From an uncultured Lachnospiraceae bacterium (GTDB lineage Bacteria; Bacillota; Clostridia; Lachnospirales; Lachnospiraceae): a stretch of 64,000 bases of DNA. The stretch spans positions 1 through 64,000 of the forward strand of contig CAJULG010000007.1 of the NCBI GenBank assembly GCA_910587045.1. The letters run 5' to 3'. The position numbers were made by a program, and so were the translations under genes. The notes under the pieces are model-generated. The model saw only the letters and a list, made by a program, of their open reading frames with translations, did not search any database and was not told the origin of the DNA. Of this stretch, positions 34,291 through 42,241 are shown one piece after another (within the stretch, counting starts at the first letter, position 1; every line of letters starts with the position of its first letter).

Positions 34291-34686
34291 ATGAAAAATC
34301 TTAAAAACGTATTTGTTACTATGACACTGGCAGCAGTATTGACATTTGGCATGTCTGTTCCGGTATATGCAATCGACAGTATGCCATGGAGAATTAATTA
34401 CATACCGACAGCGCCTACAAGTGTGAGCAATCAGACAGCTTCCGTTAATCTACCATATCATAGTGATGGCTATTATGCATACTGTGATTCCTTTGCCGGG
34501 GAGAATGGGAGCCGGATAACGATCACCTCCTATTCAACCGGAGGAATGCCGGTCATTGTAATGACCTCCACCGGCAGGTCTGCTTCCTGGAAAATGAATG
34601 GTGGCAGTACCTCAAAAGTGACGTTTAATTTAAGAGCAGTCAGCGGGTTTCCATGCAATGCATCCGGAAGCATTAATACCAATTAA
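34291..34686 (+). CDS. Small secreted protein of unknown function
   Basis: 131 residues from ATG 34291, with GAAGGGAG upstream. The signal peptide has a basic start (MKNLKNVF), a hydrophobic core and cleavage after VYA (about residue 30). The mature protein (about 100 residues) is rich in Ser, Thr and Gly, with two Cys that may pair (YYAYCDSF and GFPCNAS). No family recognised. It heads a five-gene set ending in an ABC transporter and may be the cargo, sensor or protected molecule. Confidence 0.6.
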   Translation: MKNLKNVFVTMTLAAVLTFGMSVPVYAIDSMPWRINYIPTAPTSVSNQTASVNLPYHSDGYYAYCDSFAGENGSRITITSYSTGGMPVIVMTSTGRSASWKMNGGSTSKVTFNLRAVSGFPCNASGSINTN

Positions 34687-34712
34687 TGGCTGTTGTATTT
34701 TGGAGGTACAGG

Positions 34713-35984
34713 ATGAAAAGAACAGGATTACTTCTCCTTGGTTTCATATGCGTTTTCAGTATGACCGGATGCCGTTCTGAGATTGAGAGGGATATTGCCG
34801 GTAGTGGAGATATGACCGTTGATATCCCCTCCACAGAGGCGAACCGGCCAAAGGAGTTTACGATAGATCTGGCGCCGGATCGGATCCCGTTAGCAGAGTA
34901 TCGGGATCAGTATGAAGCCGAGGTTGAGAAGGTTCTGGAGACAGAGTATGACAGGCTCCGGTTTTCTGAGGATTGTGAGCTGTCTCCGATTGATGGAGCA
35001 GAGACAGTCGGAATCTATCAGCTAGGCAGTGAGAGATTAGGAGTCGATGAAAGCATCGGTATCATAGAGGACTGGCTGGAGGAGGTCGGTCATGACGAGC
35101 TGGATCTGAAGGCAGAGCTGCGGTCTGTCAGCGGAGAGCATTGCGTGAAGGAAGGAACGGATTGGGAATGGCCTCTGGTATATGATTATTATCCGGATTG
35201 GGAGTCCGGATTTGGCTTTTATATTAATACCAATGCCTGCCACATTCAGCTTCTGAGCAATGGGATCTATTCCATGAGCGATGGCTCCATCACTGCCTAT
35301 CTGGGTCTGGATGGTCATGCATCAAGTGATGCAATGAGGGCCGATGGAGAGCTGGTAGACAGCGGACTGGTCGCCCAAAAGGGAGAGGACGTATGGGAAC
35401 TGACAGACGGAGAGATGTCTGTTGCAGAGGCGGCGGAGCTTGTAAGGGAGTATTTTGAAGCCGGAACCCCAAGGCAGAATACGGACGGAGTATCGGTTGA
35501 TGTTCCCTGGGTGGAGGTATTCACTCTGAATGATAAATATGAATATGCATTTCAGGTGCGCAGGATCTACAAGGGGGTTCCCTTTTCCTATGTGGACTGG
35601 GGCCCGCGGACATATTATGGCTATGAGATAGGCGGAGACACAAAGAGAGCATACGTCATCCGCCATGATGCTGTGGCAGCATTTGCAGGCTATTCGGAGG
35701 CGCAGCCCATAGAGCCATTGATGGAGGAGCAGACGGCGATCCTTCCGTTACAGGATGCGGTTGAGCGGCTGGATGATTTCCTGGCGGATAAGGTTCGTCT
35801 GGAGGTGGGGAAGGCAGGACTGGCTTATTGTGTATACTGTGAAACGGATACTGAGACCGGAGCGGTAACGGAGACCGCAATTCCCTGTTGGGAATTTGAG
35901 AGTGTGAACCGGACGAATGACCAGTTCCTGACCTTTTACGTCAATGTGCTTTCCGGGGAGGTCTATTATTATGAGCATGGATAA
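34713..35984 (+). CDS. Lipoprotein of unknown function
   Basis: 423 residues from ATG 34713 (TTTTGGAGGT upstream). Lipobox MTGC near residue 19. The mature protein shows a regulator-like arrangement: LQDAVERLDDFLADKVRLEV and CWEFES resemble YycH/YycI-type beta-propeller-free domains or PepSY-like folds (weak). It lies 26 bases after the secreted protein gene and 45 bases before the first permease, so it is probably cotranscribed. It may be an extracellular partner of the transporter. Confidence 0.6.
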   Translation: MKRTGLLLLGFICVFSMTGCRSEIERDIAGSGDMTVDIPSTEANRPKEFTIDLAPDRIPLAEYRDQYEAEVEKVLETEYDRLRFSEDCELSPIDGAETVGIYQLGSERLGVDESIGIIEDWLEEVGHDELDLKAELRSVSGEHCVKEGTDWEWPLVYDYYPDWESGFGFYINTNACHIQLLSNGIYSMSDGSITAYLGLDGHASSDAMRADGELVDSGLVAQKGEDVWELTDGEMSVAEAAELVREYFEAGTPRQNTDGVSVDVPWVEVFTLNDKYEYAFQVRRIYKGVPFSYVDWGPRTYYGYEIGGDTKRAYVIRHDAVAAFAGYSEAQPIEPLMEEQTAILPLQDAVERLDDFLADKVRLEVGKAGLAYCVYCETDTETGAVTETAIPCWEFESVNRTNDQFLTFYVNVLSGEVYYYEHG

Positions 35985-36029
35985 CAGAGGAACCGGCGGG
36001 GATGAAGGCCTGCCGGAGAAAGGGGATGT

Positions 36030-36887
36030 ATGAACAGTATCCGGTGTGAAATGAAAAAGAGTCTGTATCCGCCCCTTTTTATCCTGTCCTGCATTGGTGT
36101 GATCCTTGCCTGTGCAGTATGTGAAGGGTATACCAGCGGCAGCCGGACGACCTATACGATCCTGGAGCTCTTCCTGTTCGTGGGAAAGGATGTTCTGCTG
36201 ACGGATGTATCTCTGAACCGTTATGAGATCTGGGAACACGGGCTCGGAATGTGGGTTCAGATATTCCTGCCTCTGCTGTTGAGCATCGGTTATCTGTATA
36301 CGATCTCGGCGGAAAAGCAGACGGGCTATGAACGCCTGCTGCTGCTTCGGGAGAATAACAGAAGGTATAGTATATCCAAGCTGGCAGCCGCCATGTTCAG
36401 TGGCGGTCTGATCCTTCTGACCGGATATATTCTGTTCGGGGTTCTGATCTGGATGAAGTTTCCTTCTCTGTATGAGTATTCTCCGGATCAGATCCAGTCC
36501 TATCTGGCGCTGGTACCGGGCTTTGCAGAACCCCTGTTCTGTCTCAGAAAATGCATCAGCGTGTTTTTGTATGGAATGTGTCTTAATGTGTTTGCGTATC
36601 TGGTATCCATATTCTTTACAGATAAATACATTCTGATCTGTCTTCCGCTCTTGCTGAGATATGTATGGGAACAGATTGTTTTGAAGCTGCAGCTCCGCGC
36701 ATTGGAGCAGGGGTCGGCAACAGGATCAAGGCTGTGTTCCGGACTGCGAATAGAAACCATTCTGACAATTAATTATCCGGGCGGCTGGTGGGGCCCGCTG
36801 ATCGTTATCACACTGCTTTATCTGTCGGGCTTTGGCATAAGCGTGTATCTGCTTAAGAAGAAAGGGGAGGGATTTGGCTTTGAATAG
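36030..36887 (+). CDS. ABC-2-type membrane permease, first
   Basis: 285 residues with about six membrane segments: an N-terminal anchor (YPPLFILSCIGVILACAV), a large outside loop and several later segments (ending YLSGFGISVYLL). The fold fits ABC-2 permeases that export peptides or lipids. It overlaps the second permease gene by 8 bases if that starts at TTG 36880. With the ATPase it should form a full exporter. Confidence 0.7.
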   Translation: MNSIRCEMKKSLYPPLFILSCIGVILACAVCEGYTSGSRTTYTILELFLFVGKDVLLTDVSLNRYEIWEHGLGMWVQIFLPLLLSIGYLYTISAEKQTGYERLLLLRENNRRYSISKLAAAMFSGGLILLTGYILFGVLIWMKFPSLYEYSPDQIQSYLALVPGFAEPLFCLRKCISVFLYGMCLNVFAYLVSIFFTDKYILICLPLLLRYVWEQIVLKLQLRALEQGSATGSRLCSGLRIETILTINYPGGWWGPLIVITLLYLSGFGISVYLLKKKGEGFGFE

Positions 36888-37725
36888 AATGCATATAATA
36901 TGGAAGCTTTCCCGGACGGAGCTGCTTTGTCTGCTCCGAAGTACCAAGATGATCATACTTGCCGTATTTATTGTTTTTCTGAATATACAGGTTATCGTAC
37001 CGCTGCGGGAACTGAGCGTACAGATGGGAGGAAAGCTTTCTGTCTTTGAACCCTTTCTGGCGATCGGTAACTCCGGGCTTGTTCTATTGATCCTGCCGCT
37101 CCTTTTCATAACGATGATGGCAGACTTCCCGCGGGAGGGCGAGAGCCAGTATTTTTGTCAGATCCGGTGCAGCAAACGACTTTGGACAGCAGGGCAGATT
37201 CTCTATGCAGCGGAGGCTTCTGTCATCATGGTCGTGTTTGTATTCGTGGTTACCGTACTGCTGTCACTGGATTTTACGGAATGGAATCCGGATTACAGCT
37301 ATGGGATCACCCGGTATGTGACTGCCTTTCCGGAACGCGCAGGGGATTATGCTGCCCAGCTGATCCCTGAGAATCTATACAACCAGATATCCCTGGGAAA
37401 GGCTGTTTTTCATACAGCAATGCTGCAGGCCTTATACTTTTTTCTGCTTGCGCTGATCCTTCTGATCTGCGCCCTGACCGGGAGAAAGCTGGCAGGACTG
37501 CTTCTGGATGGTGCGTTGGTCCTGCTGGGAACGATCACCTGTGCGACCAGGATGGCATATATGTGGATCCTGCCGATGGGACATACCATTCCCTGGCTGC
37601 ATTATACAGAATATGAGAGCCGGATGATCCTGCCGATGTCTGTTTCCTATATTTATTTTGGGATTCTGAATATCGTTCTACTGACGGCGGCGATCGTTGT
37701 TAGTAAGCGTTATCAGGTGGTTTAA
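36880..37725 (+). CDS. ABC-2-type membrane permease, second
   Basis: 281 residues if begun at TTG 36880, which has AGGGGAGG (36862-36870) at the right distance; ATG 36889 is possible. About six membrane segments, including LRSTKMIILAVFIVFLNIQV and LALILLICALTGRKLAGLLL. It is adjacent to, and probably paired with, the first permease, since two different ABC-2 subunits often form a dimer. Confidence 0.7.
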   Translation: MNRMHIIWKLSRTELLCLLRSTKMIILAVFIVFLNIQVIVPLRELSVQMGGKLSVFEPFLAIGNSGLVLLILPLLFITMMADFPREGESQYFCQIRCSKRLWTAGQILYAAEASVIMVVFVFVVTVLLSLDFTEWNPDYSYGITRYVTAFPERAGDYAAQLIPENLYNQISLGKAVFHTAMLQALYFFLLALILLICALTGRKLAGLLLDGALVLLGTITCATRMAYMWILPMGHTIPWLHYTEYESRMILPMSVSYIYFGILNIVLLTAAIVVSKRYQVV

Positions 37726-37761
37726 GGGAATCGCCTGTGGATAAAAGACTGGAGGGCAGTT

Positions 37762-38400
37762 ATGATACAGATAAAGGACTTGAATCTGAATATAAAGGGA
37801 CATCAGATTTTATCAGATGTGAACCTTGATCTGGAGGCGGGAAGGATCTATGGTCTGGTCGGCAACAACGGAAGCGGAAAGACCATGCTGATGAAATGTA
37901 TCTGCGGATTTGTCAGGCCTACTTCAGGAGAAGTGAATGTAAATGGTACCGTGATCGGCAAGGATACGGATTATATCGGAGATACCGGCATCATCATTGA
38001 GAATCCGGGTTTTATCCCCTATTACTCCGGTAGGAGGAATCTGAAGCTCCTGTCGGAGATCAGCAGGAAGGCAGATGAGGAGAAGATACGGGCGACGATG
38101 GAGCTTTGCGGGTTGGAGCCGGATCTGAAGCTGCCGGTCAGGAAATACAGTCTGGGAATGCGCCAGAGACTTGGTATTGCCCAGGCGATCATGGAAGACC
38201 CGTCTATTCTGATCCTGGACGAACCAATGAACGGGCTGGATCGGGAGGGGGTGGCAGTCATCCGGAAATTACTGCTCGGATTAAAAGAGCAGGGAAAGCT
38301 GATCCTGGTTGCCAGCCACAACCGGGAGGATATTGACATTTTGTGCGATCAGGTCTATGAGGTGGAAAAGGGAAGGGTAGAGAACCGGATTCGTTCATAG
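37762..38400 (+). CDS. ABC transporter ATP-binding protein
   Basis: 212-residue ATPase for the two preceding permeases. Walker A GNNGSGKT (about 34-41), signature YSLGMRQRLGIA, Walker B ILILDEPMNGLD and switch His in LVASHNRED are all intact. It has the shape of small ABC-2 ATPases that drive bacteriocin or lantibiotic-immunity type exporters. It is the last gene in the five-gene set. Confidence 0.9.
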   Translation: MIQIKDLNLNIKGHQILSDVNLDLEAGRIYGLVGNNGSGKTMLMKCICGFVRPTSGEVNVNGTVIGKDTDYIGDTGIIIENPGFIPYYSGRRNLKLLSEISRKADEEKIRATMELCGLEPDLKLPVRKYSLGMRQRLGIAQAIMEDPSILILDEPMNGLDREGVAVIRKLLLGLKEQGKLILVASHNREDIDILCDQVYEVEKGRVENRIRS

Positions 38401-38494
38401 GAGATTATTTTCTTTATCCATCCTGTTCATGTTCCGCAGAATGTCGCAAATCGTTCGGTCACGGTCATAGATTCCGGATGTTAATATGCGTTGC

Positions 38495-38523
38495 TTGTGG
38501 CAACGGCCGGTTTTGCCTATAAT
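38495..38523 (+). promoter_or_regulatory. Sigma-A-type promoter for the XRE regulator
   Basis: TTGTGG (38495-38500), a 17-bp spacer and TATAAT (38518-38523), 36 bases before the start codon. Confidence 0.6.
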
Positions 38524-38558
38524 AATGGTAACAACTGAAAGAAAGGAGGCGATTCCGG

Positions 38559-39068
38559 ATGCTCAGTGAAAATATGAAGGCAATCAGAAAATCAAAAGGG
38601 CTTTCGCAACAAGAGCTTGCTGTCAAGCTGAACGTCGTGCGACAAACAGTTTCCAAGTGGGAGCAAGGATTGTCAGTTCCCGATTCTGATATGCTGATCT
38701 CCATATCGGAAGCGCTTGAAACACCTGTAAGTACGTTGCTTGGAGAAACCATCATTGAGTCGGAGGTTGATGACTTAAAGGCGATTTCCGCAAAGCTGGA
38801 GGTGATAAACATGCAGCTTGCGCAGAGAAAAACCACAAGAAAAGGAATTTTACATTGGCTTCTTATCTCATTATGCGTCGTCATAGCAGCATTTTTTGCA
38901 ATCTTATCGGCATTAGAAAGTCCTTACCTTGGGTGGGATTATAGTGCTCCTGAGACCACCGTTCTCGGAGTGGAATTTCACTCATTTGAATGGCTGTTTG
39001 TCAGAGTAGCACCCATTATCCTTACTGGTGCGATCATTGGAATTTTCCTGACACGGAGAAAGAGATGA
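38559..39068 (+). CDS. XRE-family regulator with membrane segments
   Basis: 169 residues. Residues 1-60 are a Cro/C1 helix-turn-helix (GLSQQELAVKLNVVRQTVSK). A short helical linker (DDLKAISAKLEVINMQLAQR) leads to two membrane segments (WLLISLCVVIAAFFAIL and LFVRVAPIILTGAIIGIFL). The gene starts the AT-rich stretch at 38.5-41.2 kb and overlaps the next gene by ATGA, which suggests they act together at the membrane. Confidence 0.85.
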   Translation: MLSENMKAIRKSKGLSQQELAVKLNVVRQTVSKWEQGLSVPDSDMLISISEALETPVSTLLGETIIESEVDDLKAISAKLEVINMQLAQRKTTRKGILHWLLISLCVVIAAFFAILSALESPYLGWDYSAPETTVLGVEFHSFEWLFVRVAPIILTGAIIGIFLTRRKR

Positions 39069-39541
39069 ACAAAAAGAGAATCGGAATAGCGATTGGAATC
39101 GTGCTTGTATTGGTATTGGGTTTTATACTTTACAATCAAATGATTTCTGGCGAATATGTGCCCGCTGATGATGAAATAGCACTGCATATACAATTAGATA
39201 CAGAAGAAGATATTGGCTTACTGGTTTTTGATTATCGTGCAGATGATCACAAATACAGTGGGGGTATGTCAAATGCGGATCGATCGTTAATCAGGCGTGA
39301 TTCTGATAACATTATGGTATGGAAACAAGAAGAACTAAACAGTTCCTCTGATACGGTAGAGTTGTCAATACAATTCAGGATCATAACTGAATATGTGGAA
39401 CCCAATTATGAAAACATATACCCGGAGAACCTTACAAAATATCTGGAGGAGATTTCATTTGAAGCACATTTTGGTGAATCCTATTTTGTTACGATAACCG
39501 GCGATAAGGCAGATGGGTATAAAGCTGTGTTATTAGATTGA
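39065..39541 (+). CDS. Membrane-anchored protein of unknown function
   Basis: 158 residues with one N-terminal membrane segment (IGIAIGIVLVLVLGFILY) and an outside beta-rich domain. The start ATG overlaps the stop of the XRE gene (ATGA). No family recognised with confidence. It probably works with the membrane-bound regulator before it. Confidence 0.65.
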   Translation: MNKKRIGIAIGIVLVLVLGFILYNQMISGEYVPADDEIALHIQLDTEEDIGLLVFDYRADDHKYSGGMSNADRSLIRRDSDNIMVWKQEELNSSSDTVELSIQFRIITEYVEPNYENIYPENLTKYLEEISFEAHFGESYFVTITGDKADGYKAVLLD

Positions 39542-39609
39542 TTCGTTTATTTATTGGTGTATAATATGATAAAACAGAAAGAATAGTATTCAGAAAAGGT
39601 GGTAAACCC

Positions 39610-40281
39610 ATGGAAAATAAAATGCTCTCCCAAAGTGTTGCTGATAGTATCTTATCTATGATAACCATAGAAAAGCGTTTTTCTGTTGGAGACAAGCTCC
39701 CGAATGAAATAGAATTATCAGAGGAGCTTAATGTAAGCCGTACCACATTGCGGGAAGCAATAAGAATATTGCTTGCTTATAATATACTGGAGATCAGGCG
39801 TGGCAAAGGTACTTATGTTACGGCAAAGGTACTGGAACAGCCGCAGGATCTGGAACAGCTTTCTGCGGTCAAGGTAAATGCGAAAGACCTTTATGAAATG
39901 CGGCTGATCTTCGAACCGGAAGCAGCTTATCTTGCGGCAGTCAGAGGAACAGATGCGGAAATAAAAAGGATACTTGGTTACGGAAAGCGGATTGAAGATG
40001 AAATTAGAAACGGAACGGACAGAACCAGGGACGAACATTCTTTTCATAAAGCGATCGCACAGGCTACGCACAATGAATTTATGAATAAACTTATGCCGAT
40101 ATTATATCAGGCCATTTCAAAAGGAGTTGTATTATCGACTCAGAGCGAAAAAGCAATGAACGACACGATAGGCGACCATAGGATGATAATGGAATTTCTG
40201 GAACAACGGAATGCGGAAGGTGCCAGGAATGCCATGCGGATTCATATCATGCACGCTATAAAAGAACTGGATATTGAATGA
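39610..40281 (+). CDS. GntR-family regulator, FadR/FCD type
   Basis: 223-residue regulator. Winged helix SVADSILSMITIEKRFSVGD with LNVSRTTLREAIRILLAY at the N-terminus. The FCD domain follows (EMRLIFEPEAAYLAA, the metal-type residues in DEHSFHKAIAQATHN and GDHRMIMEFLEQ). No obvious target gene is adjacent; the CAT-family gene follows after a terminator and its own promoter. Confidence 0.85.
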   Translation: MENKMLSQSVADSILSMITIEKRFSVGDKLPNEIELSEELNVSRTTLREAIRILLAYNILEIRRGKGTYVTAKVLEQPQDLEQLSAVKVNAKDLYEMRLIFEPEAAYLAAVRGTDAEIKRILGYGKRIEDEIRNGTDRTRDEHSFHKAIAQATHNEFMNKLMPILYQAISKGVVLSTQSEKAMNDTIGDHRMIMEFLEQRNAEGARNAMRIHIMHAIKELDIE

Positions 40282-40287
40282 GATGTT

Positions 40288-40316
40288 AGCACTTGCGGTA
40301 AAAGCAGGTGCTTTTC
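40288..40316 (+). terminator. Terminator of the GntR gene
   Basis: AGCACTTGC (40288-40296) pairs with GCAGGTGCT (40304-40312), one wobble, followed by TTTTC. Confidence 0.7.
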
Positions 40317-40343
40317 TATCAGGCAATGACATAATACAACATA

Positions 40344-40372
40344 TTGACATTAGACAACTTAAAAAGTATAAT
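40344..40372 (+). promoter_or_regulatory. Consensus sigma-A promoter for the CAT-family gene
   Basis: TTGACA (40344-40349), a 17-bp spacer and TATAAT (40367-40372): a full consensus match. It implies a leader of about 165 bases before the CAT-family start codon. Confidence 0.8.
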
Positions 40373-40478
40373 ATACGCGAACACAATGAGGCAAGCGGCT
40401 GCGAAGCAGACATTTGGCGAATGTGCGCGAACCTTGATGAAGCAAAGCGAAATCATGGTTAATAAGGAAACGTATCAC

Positions 40479-40544
40479 TTATCATCACCCTATCGGGTGG
40501 TGATATGGTATAATATAAAACTCTATATAAGGAGGACGCCTTAT
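40479..40544 (+). promoter_or_regulatory. Structured leader of the CAT-family gene
   Basis: ATCACCCTATCGGGTGGTGAT forms a hairpin at 40484-40504 (arms ATCACC and GGTGAT; a second TATAAT follows at 40509). ATAAGG (40527-40532) can also pair with CCTTAT (40539-40544), which would cover part of the Shine-Dalgarno AAGGAGGA and the first bases of ATG 40543. The known cat genes use hidden ribosome sites in inducible leaders; whether this one does is untested. Confidence 0.4.
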
Positions 40545-41163
40545 GAAGTATATTGATGTATCTACATGGAAAAGAGCCATGCATTGCGAGGTGTTTCGCA
40601 ACAGTGTGCAACCGCAGTATTGCGTAACGTTTGATGTAGACATAACGAATTTTCTTTCCCGGGTAAAGAAACGGCGATTTTCATTTACATTCTCTTTTGT
40701 GTATGCAGTAACGAAATGTGCAAACGAAATTGAGGAGTTTCGCTGCCGGTTTGTGGAGGGGAAACCGGCCATTTTTGAGACGATCCATACGTCGTTTACC
40801 TATCTTGACAACTCCACAGAGCTATTTAAGGTGGTTAATGTTCCGATGCAGGATACGATGGAAGATTATGTTGCTTTAGCGAAAAGGACAGAGGAGAATC
40901 AAACAGAGTATTTTGTCTCGCCAATGGCAAATGATATTTATCAGTTTTCTCCTTTTCCGTGGGTATCCTATACTCATATTTCCCATACTGAATCTGGAAA
41001 AAAGGATAATGCCACTCCTTTGTTTGACTGGGGAAAATTCTATGAAAAAGACGGAAACGTTTATCTGCCTTTTTCCGTACAGGTGCATCATTCATTTGTT
41101 GATGGCGTACATATTGGAAAACTTGCGGAAAAATTGCAGTGTTATTTGGATAGCTTTGAGTAG
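40543..41163 (+). CDS. Chloramphenicol acetyltransferase (type A) family protein
   Basis: 206 residues. The CAT catalytic signature HHSFVDG (His about 184) is intact. PFPWVSYTHIS and FDWGKFYEKDGNVYLPFSVQ fit the family, which transfers acetyl from acetyl-CoA to the hydroxyl of chloramphenicol or related substrates. It lacks the exact sequence I would need to call resistance, and CAT-fold relatives act on other alcohols. AAGGAGGA precedes ATG 40543. A strong consensus promoter and AT-rich sequence around it suggest horizontal origin. Confidence 0.8.
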   Translation: MKYIDVSTWKRAMHCEVFRNSVQPQYCVTFDVDITNFLSRVKKRRFSFTFSFVYAVTKCANEIEEFRCRFVEGKPAIFETIHTSFTYLDNSTELFKVVNVPMQDTMEDYVALAKRTEENQTEYFVSPMANDIYQFSPFPWVSYTHISHTESGKKDNATPLFDWGKFYEKDGNVYLPFSVQVHHSFVDGVHIGKLAEKLQCYLDSFE

Positions 41164-41254
41164 GTGTTCCTACATGTAGGTTGAAGTTATAGGGATTAAA
41201 TGATCAAAAATCAATAGCTGGAGGGTATAGACAGCAGGATGAAGAAAGCAGAGG

Positions 41255-41536
41255 TTACTCCTCTTTTGTCTGATGGTGGGGATGGGCGGCAACTACGTTG
41301 ATCGCACTGACAACTGCAGTGAGAACCTCTGTCTGTGCCTGAAGGGATGAGGAATGAACCTTATGGTATAATGCACCGATATCAGACCGGACATAGTTTG
41401 GACGCAGCCGGTTCAGCGCATAGGTGGCCATATCCAGCCGGCAGTCCCGGCAGGAGCAGATCTCCGGCATCGTAGGCAGCAGTGTATCTAACTGATATTC
41501 AATATTATCTTCCATAATGTTTTTCAGGCCTTCCAT
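41255..41536 (-). CDS. ComFB-family protein
   Basis: 93 residues, GGGGGAG before ATG 41536. The family signature is present: four cysteines in MPEICSCRDCRLDMATYALN (CSCRDC) plus LRPNYV, which bind zinc in relatives. Some ComFB proteins of other bacteria have been reported to bind cyclic dinucleotides, so this may be an effector for the c-di-GMP that the GGDEF gene at 6 kb would make. That connection is inference. Confidence 0.8.
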   Translation of the reverse strand: MEGLKNIMEDNIEYQLDTLLPTMPEICSCRDCRLDMATYALNRLRPNYVRSDIGALYHKVHSSSLQAQTEVLTAVVSAINVVAAHPHHQTKEE

Positions 41537-41672
41537 AAATACTCCCCCTTCTTCTGTGCCAGCTTATATTACATATAATATTACAACAAAATTCTTGAAA
41601 TGAAAAGAGAAAGTTCTAGTTTTTTCCAGTATTGAAGAAACAAATAAAAAAGAACAAATGTTTGTTTTCTAA

Positions 41673-41701
41673 TTGACAGAAAAAAGAAAAGGATGTATAT
41701 T
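41673..41701 (+). promoter_or_regulatory. Sigma-A-type promoter of the Panacea-GNAT pair
   Basis: TTGACA (41673-41678), a 17-bp spacer and TATATT (41696-41701), 66 bases before the first gene. Confidence 0.7.
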
Positions 41702-41767
41702 TAAATTATAAGTTTGAAAAGCTATTAGCAGGATGACGTAGAAGTTTTGAGAAAGTGAGCGGTTTAT

Positions 41768-42220
41768 ATGGAACACACACTGAGTGTAGCCAAATATTTA
41801 TATGATTCGTATCTGGAACGGTTTCACCAGCCCATGGATCAGATGAAGATGCACAAGCTGATGTATTTTGTGCAGAGAGAATCTTTAATGTATGATAAGA
41901 CAGTTTTGTTTGAGGAAGATTTTCTGGGCTGGCGGTATGGTCCGGTTCTGGCCTCTGTCCGGAATGAATATCTGTCCGGTAATGTATTTTCTTCTGCAGG
42001 CGATGCGATTTCAGAACATACCAGACAGCTGGTGGATCGTGTACTGGATCGGTACGGAGCTGTTTCCTCCTGGAAATTAAGCAGTCTGTCCCATAACGAG
42101 TTTTCCTGGAAATGCTCCCGTAAGGGTCTGAATGCATCGGAGAATGGCAGTGTGAAATTATCCGTCAATGCAATGAAGGTGGATGCTGCCAGGGAGCTGG
42201 CAGAGAGAAAGAATTCATAG
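41768..42220 (+). CDS. Panacea/DUF4065-domain protein, probable antitoxin
   Basis: 150 residues. The domain pattern is clear: KLMYFVQRESLMYDK (near residue 25), the central GWRYGPVLASVRNEY and the C-terminal helix-associated LSHNEFSWK. Panacea-domain proteins neutralise many unrelated toxins by direct binding, in two-gene systems. The following gene begins 21 bases later, so the two are an operon. Taken with its promoter, this looks like the antitoxin side of a toxin-antitoxin pair. It could instead be a phage-derived SocA/GepA-like protein. Confidence 0.8.
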   Translation: MEHTLSVAKYLYDSYLERFHQPMDQMKMHKLMYFVQRESLMYDKTVLFEEDFLGWRYGPVLASVRNEYLSGNVFSSAGDAISEHTRQLVDRVLDRYGAVSSWKLSSLSHNEFSWKCSRKGLNASENGSVKLSVNAMKVDAARELAERKNS

Positions 42221-42241
42221 AATCCAGTCGGGGTGCGAAGA

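Noticed and set aside
40387..40556. 57-codon plus-strand frame in the CAT leader
   Set aside because: It overlaps the CAT start in another frame and has no clear ribosome site; a leader peptide role cannot be supported.
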